A program made the translations under genes and the position numbers. Shown in pieces: positions 22,577 through 32,457 of a stretch of DNA of 64,000 nt. This DNA comes from Hydractinia symbiolongicarpus. Its lineage: Eukaryota; Cnidaria; Hydrozoa; Anthoathecata; Hydractiniidae. The DNA is taken from positions 9,569,501-9,633,500 of the forward strand of contig NC_079886.1 of the NCBI RefSeq assembly GCF_029227915.1, written 5' to 3'. Below the pieces are notes generated by a model. The model was not told the origin of the DNA. It did no database searches and saw only the letters and a list, made by a program, of their open reading frames with translations. Position 1 is the stretch's first letter; each line of letters opens with the position of its first letter.

Positions 22577-22658
22577 CAAGCTCACGAGCTTGTAACAAGC
22601 TCACGAGCTTGTAATGATTTGGAATCATGCCTTACGTAGCATGAGTCCAAATCATTTC
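22577..22658. repeat. Two palindromes followed by a 45-nt hairpin
   Basis: The palindrome ACAAGCTCACGAGCTTGT occurs twice in a row, then AATGATTTGGA pairs with TCCAAATCATT, with CATGC/GCATG inside. Together they form a compact structured block. Confidence 0.7.
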
Positions 22659-24526
22659 CATATTTTGGTGTCATTAGTAATTGGCTTTCTTATCACATAT
22701 GCATCGTTCCCCGTCCTACTTCACATATCGCATCTCATAGGATAAACCACAATCTGACCCTATTTAAACAAGTTTAAAAAGAGTGGCAATGGAAGGTGCA
22801 TCCCTTATCACATTCACGACAGTCAATCAAGTGAACAGATATATATTTAATTGAAACTCGATGGACAGGCGAGTTTCTTTTCAACCTACAGTACTATAAA
22901 AGAAAAAAAACATGACGTATGTAGAGTGTTCTGTCGAGCAACAACATGGAAATCCAAAAAAGAAATTTGTATTAATATAATCTGGCGTGGTAGTCATCTT
23001 TTTATATATCCGGTTTTAAAAAAGAAATGTTTATGTGTAAAGCTCAGCGAAGCATTTGCATAGAGTTAGCTTTCACTCGATACTTTTGTTAAAGGTAAAA
23101 CACACATGAAAATTCAAGCAGTCCGAGTGACGGGACTTGCGTGTAATACACAAAGTAAGAGAAAAGCAATCATTTCTTCCTCAATAACAAGCGAAACGTG
23201 TCTAGCTGCAAACGCGTTACTGATCAAACTGACAATTCTTAATAGTGCAGTGCTTGCATTTTTAAATAGATATAGTTGTCTCCTGTAGTACACCCTTTCC
23301 ATTAGCGTCAGCAGTGATCATGATGCTTCATGTCCTATAGTAAATCCCTGGTTTGTCAAAAAATTTTAGCCAGGACCTTGCCGTATTCAACTATCTTTGT
23401 ACTAGTATCCTTGATTAAGCTTAAATTGGATGAAAAAAACATATGTGCTTTTTTCGCAGCTTTTCGCGCATGCGTCAGCTTTTTCAGTTCAATCTTGGTA
23501 TCGGCAATGCATTTATTCCAAATCTTTAAATATTTCAATATGAATCCCTGGGAAACTTTCTTGTTCTAGTCTCTCTTCACTTTTCATCCCTTTTTATCTT
23601 TTGTTCGTAAAAAATCTTTCTGCTTTAAAGCGGCCACAGGTTCTCACACAAGCTTTGTAATTTCGCGAGAGAACCCACTGATAATAAATCTGTCGTCTTG
23701 AATTTAGCAGAACTAGCTTTGCAGCTTAATATTCTATTAATTAAGTCGCCTGGTATACATTTTTTCATCATGGTTTCAATCATCCCTAAAGGTTCCTCAA
23801 GAAGACTATATAGGTCGTCAATTTTCTACCTTTTTCTTATACTCTGACATCCAACAGAGTCCACTTCGCTGAGCCATCATGTGATATTGATCCTCTTGCT
23901 AACATATAGTGAAAATATTTTCAGTTCTACTAAAAGGCTACTGATTTGGTCTTTTCCCGTCTAGAGCGTCTTATTCTGTTGCAAAATATATTTTCAAAAT
24001 ATGATATGCTGCCATTGTTTTTGCGTGGCTTAGTAGATAGGCCCTTACGCAGAGCACTAGGTTAAAATATGCGAGTCTTCACATTCCGTTTTTGCACGTT
24101 GATTCTTCACACATGCCTCAAAATGTTAAAATTTCCCCTGATGTAAAGTGCATGTTTTTGTTTGTCGCAACAGCTACAAACGATACAGCTACGATAGTTT
24201 TCAGCAACTGGTACGATTCGAAAACGTTGCTGTGAACCGTACGTGTTTCAAACTAAATGACGGCGCAGTCGTAACTTTGCAGGTTGGAACATGCAAAGTC
24301 GAAATGAAAAAGGAAAAGCCCATCCTCACTTATTTATTAGAACAAGTTTTTTAGAAAATATTTTGCCGTTCTATAAATTAGGAATACTTTGTTGAAAGGT
24401 CCCAACTCGTCTTGCATTATTTACCTATACAGCATTTAAAAAAGATTGTAAGGCAGACAGGTCACACCTTTTAATGCAAATTCTCCCAATAGAGAAGGTG
24501 TACATAAGGTATCTCGTTAAAGCTCG

Positions 24527-24655
24527 GATGTTATGATGTTGCAGTATAGTCGAGTTCCTTAGTGTCTAACTAAGGTTTTGAAGGTATAATGCTGTCGAAG
24601 TATAGCCGAGTTCCTTAGTGCCTCTCTATTACTTGGAAGGTGTAATGGTATCGAC
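24527..24655. repeat. Direct duplication, unit about 70 bp
   Basis: The phrase AGTATAG(T/C)CGAGTTCCTTAGTG occurs twice in tandem, each copy followed by a related GAAGGT(A/G)TAATG. Confidence 0.6.
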
Positions 24656-24750
24656 AACAAGAGCAGCTTACGAGGGCATATAGCACACGTTATTGCAGTG
24701 TCCTAATATGGTGTTTTTGTTAGAGCAAAAATATCTTATATCTATCGAGT

Positions 24751-24770
24751 CAACCTCGATCCCAGGGCCT
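24751..24770 (+). repeat. Single end of CAACCTCG palindrome family
   Basis: CAACCTCGATCCCAGGGCCT matches the end of the palindromic elements listed elsewhere; the opposing arm is not present here. Confidence 0.5.
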
Positions 24771-24849
24771 GTAGCGTTTTTTAATATGAGGATGAAACGC
24801 GTACGAGTACGGAGGTTTAAAACGAGAAAAATAACTTCTTGGTTCAGCG

Positions 24850-25020
24850 AAGTTGGTGTAGTAGTAGCGCATTCGACTTGTAATCATAATGTTTCAGGTT
24901 CGAGTCCCCACTATGGGGCACTTTAAATGCAGGGTTCTCAGCTCATTTGGTGCCATCTATTGACCGCTAAACGGCTTCTGTGGCAGGGATGGAATTCCCA
25001 AGTTACTTATTTATTTACTT
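24850..25020 (+). mobile_element. tRNA-derived SINE
   Basis: A box TGGTGTAGTAG (24854-24864) and B box GGTTCGAGTCC (24897-24907) stand at tRNA-like spacing around an anticodon-like loop CTTGTAA. The 5' acceptor arm does not pair with the 3' side, so this is a SINE head rather than a tRNA. The body ends in short TTATTTATTTACTTA repeats at about 25003-25022. Confidence 0.75.
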
Positions 25021-25859
25021 ACAACATAGACATGGTATAACACTCGCAATTTTTATTTTTATACGAACATTTATATAAAACTAAAACTTTTTAACAAGTC
25101 CTGAAGAGACTTTAGGATCCTTTGGCACAAAATAAGTTTTTCTGACACTTATAACTGAAACCATAATTCAGGAAATGTACCGCGAAATTTTTAGGCTCTT
25201 GCACAATGCTACCTAAACGTTTAAGTATTTTTCCTCATCATGCATTTTTACGTCAACTTCTTTTATCTGTTCTTTGCCAGCTAAATAAAGATATTGACGA
25301 CGGACCACCTTCTGCTAAAAGTTTCCGCCTTGCGTATGTCACCTTTTTTATCAGCAACATGATGCTTAAATCGTTTGAAGCAACTGGGTATCAGCTCAGC
25401 CAAATAAATAAAAAGGTCATAAGATTTTTTACAATAGCTTCTGACAACTAGGAGGATGAATATTCTCCTACCTGGAACAAGACCACAAAAGTTGTTTAAA
25501 AAAGTCCTATATTTGCAGAAACGTTTTACATATTTATTTTAGATTTTTTAGAGATGGTATATCGTTACCAATACACCTTTCCCGAATTTAAATTATCGAT
25601 TACATCATCGGTATGAAAACGAGGCACTTCTTAGTAAACTTTGTAAACACTAAAATACAGCTGGTGAGTGTGATACTTTTATGCGTTGTTAATGATCTTT
25701 TATTGTGTATTTTTCTAAAGGATTGCAAGTTTTTCTTAACGAAACTACTTATAATGTATTTAAAAACATACTTGTCTTGTAAAAGAAGAATATGTATTTG
25801 TGATGGCAAGTAGCAATCAGAAAGGTCAGCAAGAAATTTATCATAATTTAATCTATCCA

Positions 25860-26217
25860 GGTATATCAACCTCTCGACCTGGTAACTCTTGTTGCGTACT
25901 GTTATGCAAAAGTTCTACTCTTAATAAACCTAGAGTTAAACAGGCATTGGAATGTTTTCATTTCCATCAGATCCAAGTTTGAGAAAACAATGGGTAAGCA
26001 TCATTTCAAGATATCGTAGAAGGGGAGGTGTGATGTGTTCACAGTAAACAAGAACACAAAAGTATGCGAAGTCCACTTTGAAGTACACTGTGTAAAATTA
26101 GGTTTTGGTTGTGAACGGAAAACATTAATCAATGGCTCTGTGCCATATATATTTACGTTCAAACAAAATAATACAACACAAAAAAGGAAAAGTCCGAAAA
26201 AAGAGCACTTCCTGTAG
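25860..26217 (+). pseudogene. Degenerate THAP-type zinc finger
   Basis: THAP domains are C2CH zinc fingers found in transposases and in host transcription factors. The + strand shows SCCVLLC, then in a shifted frame FSFPSDPSLRKQWVSIISRYRR, then VCEVHFE and GSVPYIF, which are the C-x-C, FP..W, C..HF and P..F landmarks of the family in the right order. At least two frameshifts separate the blocks. A basic KRKSPKK segment follows, then an acidic Ser-rich one. No intact transposase follows on either strand up to 27.3 kb. I read it as the remnant of a THAP-bearing transposon or gene copy. Confidence 0.65.
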
Positions 26218-27594
26218 TAGTCGAAACAGATTCTGAAAGCACATATGAAAGTTCTTCATCTGATTCTGCTGAGATAACTGAAGAACAACCTGGTTTTTTC
26301 ACTCCTGATGAATTAGAAACTAACAAAACTGAGGAATTCAATGTTAAAAGAAAAACTAATTGATGATACTATAAACGACTTTACTGAACAGCTAGGTGTG
26401 TGTAATGTTGATTTAATTTACCCCAATCTTTTGGGATTAATACAGGATTTACATCAATAAACTCATAGGGTTGTGTTTCGTTATGTTTTGATTTATTTGA
26501 AGTATTTGATATATTAATATTAATAACAATCTTGATGGTATGTTCTAACGGTAGTAGTTGGTGTGACAATGTAGGTCGAACAAAAAAGTTCGCATATTTT
26601 AATGTTGTTTTTTCTTTTTCGTGTACTGTCAATACAATGAGCAAAACCAACCCGTTTGCCAACCATAAGCATATCTTCTTGCAGTTTTAATATTCTTGGA
26701 TTTATGTTACACAAACTATCATTAATTCTAGGATCATATAACGTTAGATGGATACCTTTTTCCCAGCATTACTTTTTACAGGGCTGACCATAACTAAGTC
26801 TTTAAAAAAATTCTGTTTTTACTTGGAGCAAATGTAGTTGTTGATGTGAAAATGCTATCAGCAGATATGTATAATTCATCCCTAAACTTTCTGCCACGCT
26901 TCAAAGTCTTAATAATTGCCACACCGTGCTGTTTACCACTATTTTGTCAATGCATTTCAATTTCTTTTATCGTGAACGGTGGCATTCCCTCCATGTTTTC
27001 CCTCACGCTTTTTCTTCAGTTTCATCAAAGACTAAATCTATATTTTCCTCGATTATTTTAAGCAAAATATCTCTCATAGTATTGTCTTCCTCAATGTTTA
27101 TATGAACGCGAATAATGTTTACCAAGATTTGCCTCGTTTTCATGCACGCAATATTTTACAAAATATAAATTCGGGAAAGGTGTATTGGACTCAATACGAT
27201 CAGACATACTCATTAACATTTGTTTTAAAGAAATTGGATCTTTGCAGAAATTTAGATATTTGTTGTGAAAAAGTAGTTGTGTATCTAGCTAGCTACCTTT
27301 TAGCCTGCTTTTCTAAGAAATAATAGCATAAAATAAAATTTATTGGTAGTCATAAAAAACACGTGGTTCATTCACATTCAGTAATTCAGAAATTTCATGA
27401 AGAAACTACTCGTCTTACATTTAGTCATTAGTCCTAGTCTTGTTGTTTATTTCCGCCAAATTTCTCAAGATACCGTAAATCTCCAAATAACCGCCCGGGG
27501 CGTTTATTTAATTTTCCGAGTTTTGAGGGGGGCGTTTATTAGAGGGAGGCGTTCAAAAGAGGAAGGCGTTTATTTAATTTCAGTTATATTTCTT

Positions 27595-28333
27595 TTACAC
27601 AACAGTTAAAAAATCATCTTCTTCTTCATCTTCATCTAGAAGATTACCAGGATCATTCGCATCCTCGATATCAGAATCGGTAGGTTCGAATGGGTTAATT
27701 TCATTAGCATCGGTACTATTTACCACCTTAGTTTGGTCTTCCAAAACTGATGCACCGGCAAAACAAGGTTGGGTACTTTGAAGCAATGAATCTTGTTGTC
27801 TTCACTCCCGTCGTTTTTTAGATTTAGGGCACAACCTTTAAATGAATCAATGATGAGATCTTTTTTTATCATTTCCCAAGCACGTAAAATCCATTCTACA
27901 ACTGTGCGTCGGGGGGCTTGTTTCATGTTTCCTCCTACCGTATATTGGTGGACACCATTAGCCAATAATCCCTTTAAGCGGTTTATTCCGGTACACATCT
28001 GGGGCCTGAATGTACTTTGTACACCCACCTGGAATTAGAGCACTTTCGACTTTCATTTTTTTCAATGAAACTTTAACCACGTCGGTCATATGAGCTTCGA
28101 ATGTATCCCACACAAGAAGCCTTTTACCGAAGGAGAAAGATCCAACAACTTGTTTGCACCACTGTAGCGTAAGTTCCTCGTTCATCCAACCATTGCCTGA
28201 TGATGCAACGATACATTTTGTTTTGAACTTTTCATTTAATGCAGCTGACTGCAAACGTTATAACTTGTTTTTTAAATTCCATAGAATATGTATTACGTTT
28301 CTGTCCCTTGTGCGATGTTTCTTGTGAAGCCAT
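27595..28333 (-). pseudogene. Pogo/DDE transposase, deleted and frameshifted
   Basis: The N-terminus starts at 28333 with MASQETSHKGQKRNTYS and MEFKKQVITFA, the usual opening of a pogo helix-turn-helix. It then stops after a few codons and resumes, after an apparent internal deletion, in the catalytic domain: LLVWDTFEAHMTD (with the second catalytic Asp), IPGGCTKYIQAPDV and NKPLKG. A frameshift near 27970 leads into RRTVVEWILRAWEMIKKD and DGSEDNKIHCF, and another near 27790 into an acidic tail (DEDEEEDDFL) that ends at 27595. The first catalytic Asp region is missing, so the protein is dead. Confidence 0.85.
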
Positions 28334-28468
28334 CTTTGAGAAAGAAAGTTTCGAATGTTTAACGGGTTTAATGTTTACAACATTCGAACATGTTTTAGAT
28401 TCGCATGTTTTGAAAATAAATCATTGAACTTTTTATTTACCAGTAAACGTGAAGACTTTGATTTTAAC

Positions 28469-28927
28469 ATGGCTAGAGTAGAGTCTTTTGGTAAATATCA
28501 GCTTCTTCACAGGGTAAAATACAGAAGTTTAATACGTGGGCATCATGTTTACAAAGCCAACTGGACTCCCGTTTTAAATGAAAAAATGATTGCTAAACCG
28601 GACAGTAGAGATGAAGCCTTGGAAAATGATAAGTATGCAATTGGAATTTTAAAAGAAAAGGATGGGGAAACAGAACTGGTTGGGCATGCCCCAATAGAAT
28701 TATAAAGTCTCCTTCATCATTTTTTGAACGCTGACCCAAACAACTTTATAAATGTGACAGTGGTGAGTAAACGTAAGCGCGAAATTGGTTTGGTCGTTCC
28801 TGGTAAATTTGATTGTTTTACTAAATCCAAACGGATTTCATGTGTGTTGGACGAGCAGCTACATCAACGAAAGGACACTTACAAAACCTTGGAACTTATT
28901 TACCCAAAGAAGTCTTTATACCGGTAG
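28469..28927 (+). pseudogene. HIRAN-like protein carried by the transposon
   Basis: The frame begins ATG (MARVESFGKY) and runs to 28927 with one in-frame stop (TAA at 28703-28705) that falls between GHAPIEL and SLLHHFL. The landmarks GHHVYKANWTP, KPDSRDEALENDKYAIGI and LVGHAPIEL resemble the HIRAN fold (a small domain that binds DNA ends), where a D.N..A..V block is followed by G..P. After the stop the frame stays open for 74 codons. It lies divergently to the transposase inside the same termini, so it was probably an accessory gene of this element. The HIRAN call is by eye and moderate. Confidence 0.6.
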
Positions 28928-29307
28928 TTTCCTGTAATCTCTTAAAAAAAAATTATCATCATTAATTGGTTTCTCTTCCTTCTTTTGTATCATCTATAAG
29001 CTATTACATAATAGGGGTTGACCCGTTTGCCAATAGGGATTTATTAAGGGGTTTATTAAAAGTGCTTATATAAAACGCCCCTCTCGAGGTGGGCGTTTAA
29101 AAGAGGGGGCGTTTAAAAGAGGGGGGCGTTTAGAAAATATTTCGGATTTTAAGGGGGCGTTTATTAGAGGGAGGCGTTTAAAAGATGGGGGCGTTTATTT
29201 GGAGATTTACGGTATCTGATTTTTAAGCATATATGTTTAGATGAAGTAGAAATAAATATTTACATCGTCTAGATACGCATGAAGAATCATCGCGCTAGTA
29301 AATTGAC

Positions 29308-29425
29308 AAAAAAAAAACTACATTATTATATTACTGTTAAACTTGTATATATTTAGGAGAACATTGTACGCTTGAAAATGGGTGTGTGAACACCCGAAAC
29401 GTCGCAAATAATGTAGTTTTTTGTT
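29308..29425. repeat. Inverted-repeat element with hammerhead-like core
   Basis: AAAAAACTACATTAT (about 29312-29326) and its complement (29409-29423) bracket a segment ending CTTGAAAATGGGTG..CACCCGAAACGTC (29371-29403). Stem GGGTG/CACCC between a TGA..A-like box and GAAAC recalls hammerhead ribozymes of Penelope-like elements and retrozymes, but the first box is not CTGATGA. Confidence 0.5.
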
Positions 29426-29530
29426 GTCTAGATACGTCATCAAGATTGATCATTGAATTGGTATTATATTTTTTTTTGCTTAACTTTTGTGATTTGTACT
29501 ACTTTTCTTTTATATAATTTTAGTATGAAT

Positions 29531-29550
29531 CAACCTTGTCCCCAGGACTC
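29531..29550 (+). repeat. Single end of CAACCTCG palindrome family
   Basis: CAACCTTGTCCCCAGGACTC matches one end of the palindromic family; no partner arm seen. Confidence 0.45.
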
Positions 29551-29941
29551 TTCCACGTCTATGATATTCTGAAGGGACGACTCCGTATTGAGTATGAATC
29601 TTTTATATGTAAATGGTTGTTTAAAACGATGTCACTTTTTTCAGGTAAACCGTTATTAAGTCGCATGTATTTTGTGCATCGTTTTACCTTTTACAATCAC
29701 TTTTACAGACAGGATATTGCGAAATATAAATGTTTTTAGCACTTCCCAGAAAAATTTATTTAAAAATATTTGATAAAAAATGGATTATACCAAGAAATCT
29801 TCTATTATTATACCAAACATTTTTCTATCAAATAACTTCAAAGAAGATTATTAAAATTAAACCGGATCTACCCGTATTGTTTGTTTTGTCTGACAAAGAT
29901 TTCAACCTCTGTTATGCCTTTAAAATAAATATGTAATTATA

Positions 29942-30032
29942 CAAACTCGTCTCCAGGGCATTTTGTCTTCTCTGGCATCGCCGTTCGCCGTCCTGATATA
30001 AAAAGAGACAGTAGGCGATGGAAACGAGGTTG
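29942..30032. mobile_element. CAACCTCG-family palindromic element
   Basis: Ends CAAACTCGTCTCCAGGGC and GGAAACGAGGTTG are imperfect complements; the core shares the phrase GATATAAAAAGAGAC with the copies at 10276-10397 and 61037-61139. Confidence 0.7.
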
Positions 30033-31925
30033 TCTCTAGCTCTCACTGAGGAGCCACCTGATGCTAAAATTGGTCAAATTCCCCAAAACTGAGACAACAC
30101 ACTCACCGCTTTGATGGGCTGATAAACCTATGAGTTAATAAAGGCTAACATCTCTTTAACGGTTCGCCGAAGACACCTGATTAAGATATTACCTTGTTCA
30201 ACGTTTAAGCTCTGCATATTAGGAATAAAAATTTTAGGACGGAAAAACCTTTGGATTTTTTTTTGTTCGAAAATTATTTTTCTAATTTTTAGAAAAAAGG
30301 AGCAGTGCATAGAAATTACCTATAGGGTACTCAGAAAATCAATAAAAACTGCAGTTGATAATTTTCGTTATTTTCACATCTATAAAGTTGGATCCTGAAG
30401 ACCCTTTTTTAGAACTTGATTGAATATATGTACACTATAAATGCTTCTAGCCTTCTTTTTGTTTCATTTCCCGTAATCATTACTTTTAAAATTTAGTTAA
30501 AATTCGTTCAAAAACACTTACCCAAACATTTTTTGACTTTATAAATCTTTTCCGAATATTTTCCCGCTTAAATAAAAAATTGTGTCCGAAAGTTTTCCTT
30601 AAGGTAAGTGAAGCAGTATTTCTGAAGATAGATTTTTTCATATGGAGAGGACATTGTTGACATAAAAATCTATAAAATCACTTATATATATTACGATTTG
30701 TTCTCTACCTAGATAAGTGAATTTTTAAAGGGTCTTATATTCTTACCAATAATTCTCTCTCATATGAAAATAAATAAATGATACCAAATTGGAATTTGTT
30801 GTTTTTGTGTTTCTTTTAAAAATAAAATATACAAATTTTTTCAAAAAAAGTAAACAAATATACACGGTCTTGAACACAGCCAATGTAACGCACAAACAAC
30901 AAATAATTTGTCTTCTGAAACAAAGTGTTTGAACCAGCCATCCCACTTTGTTCAGAGAGGAGCAACGGAAAAGTTGTTGTAGATATTTGACGCGTGCAAT
31001 TCTATACGTTATATATGTACGCTATATGCTACATAACACATACATAAATGTGCATGTTCATATATGTGCAATTTCTATATGCTATATAAGACATATATAT
31101 ATACTAAATGTGTCTGTACACTAAATTATGATTGTAAAATTTAATTAGTAATTAAAAATTCAAATAAAATGTACATATAAAATGTTGTATATACAAAATT
31201 ATTTAAAAAAATGCGAAAGAAGAAAATGGTTGTGCATTTCTATTAATAAAAAAAAAATAAAAAAAGTGAGTTGACTGGTATTACTGTGACTAAGGAGCGT
31301 GAAGCACTTTTTGATATAACGCATTTTATATCAAAACAACGTATTAAAACTAAAAAATAGTGTATAAAAATTGAAAAAAATAGAAAATTTAAAAAAATAA
31401 CAATATATAACATACATTACAACAAACTATTTACAGTTCGACAAGGAACTATTTTTTTCCAAAAATTAAAACGAATTCTAAAACGAATATAATACTAAAA
31501 AATTTATAATACTATCCTCCGTCATACTGCTATTCAGAGGACGCCCCTAATGTAAAAAAGTTTGGATTTATAGATACAACGTCCACCTACCTACTTTTTT
31601 CGCCTGTGCCTTAAAATGAATTATTCCAAGTACTAATTCATATTAAAATTTGTGTAAAATTGGCGTATATTTTTTAAATGTTTTTAAAAACTAAAAAACA
31701 ACACTTTTTCGCCGATGCGAAGTCAATTACGTAGACTCGGATCTGTATGAATACAATTATTTTGTACATGTGCAATTATTCTTTCGCTGCTTAACTTCCG
31801 TTGACAAATATTCAACATATCATTAAAATTTTAAAAATTAGATAAAACGAAAATATAGCACCATTCTCAAATATACTTATTTATATAATTACAGCATATT
31901 TACATGTGTATTTTAAAATACTTGT

Positions 31926-32002
31926 CAACCTCGTTTTCAGGGTTTGTAAAGTTTTCTCTATATTTGTACACAAAAAACAAAAAAACCCTGGGGACGAGGT
32001 TG
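31926..32002. mobile_element. CAACCTCG-family palindromic element
   Basis: CAACCTCGTTTTCAGGGTTT pairs with AAAACCCTGGGGACGAGGTTG. No coding capacity. Confidence 0.75.
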
Positions 32003-32457
32003 TGCATTTGGGTGTTTATATACATTTTATATCCAAATGTCTGATAATTTGCCAATTTCTTTCTACCAATTTGTGAGTAAACGACCCCCCCAAAACAAAA
32101 GTTAAAATTGCATTCTTGCATGTTCTTAACAACTTGCGAAGGGCAAGCACGGACTAAATCAAGATTTGCATGCAGCTTTAAAAAGGATCGATGCGTAAAT
32201 TTACAAATAAATGGACTTTCCATTTTGTAATTTTTTTAATTTTTACGTATTTAAACAGGGTGCACCTCTCTAAAATGGTGTAGCTACCAACGACCTTTTA
32301 ATCTTGCCTTGTTTACGCTTTCTTCCTTGCCGCTACAGATTGTTGAATTAACTGATTTGATTTAACCAATCCACTTTCTTCAATCAACAAATGGCAAATT
32401 GCATCAAGCTTCTTCTCGACTGGGCCGAAAGCGGAGTATTTTCTGTTATTTAAAAGT

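Larger units (their letters stand above)
21891..24850. other. Intergenic, mostly unassigned
   Basis: No coding exon supported. It holds a tRNA-like repeat end with a homopolymer run (22461-22545), paired hairpins (22577-22658) and a direct duplication near 24527-24655. A faint tRNA-like phrase (TGGCTTAGTAGAT, about 24028-24040) may be another SINE relic. Several frames of 60-80 codons show no family resemblance. Confidence 0.5.
27473..29212. mobile_element. Pogo-like DNA transposon with subterminal repeats
   Basis: Inverted termini CCGTAAATCTCCAAATAA (27473-27490) and their exact complement (29195-29212) bound 1,740 bp and are each flanked by TA, the usual target duplication of the Tc1/mariner/pogo superfamily. 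Inside each end are arrays built of GGCGTTTATT, GAGGGAGGCGTT and related words. The interior holds a broken transposase on the - strand and an oppositely oriented HIRAN-like frame on the + strand. It is probably immobile now, but the intact termini could be cross-mobilised. Confidence 0.85.
28928..32457. other. Intergenic, repeats only
   Basis: Beyond the transposon end (29212) this stretch holds a hammerhead-like repeat, three copies or ends of the CAACCTCG palindrome family, and very AT-rich sequence (30.3-31.9 kb) with TATATA runs. No coding exon recognised. Confidence 0.6.

Noticed and set aside
24850..24925. Functional tRNA-Thr gene
   Set aside because: A and B boxes and an anticodon-like loop exist, but the acceptor stem does not pair, so it is a SINE head.
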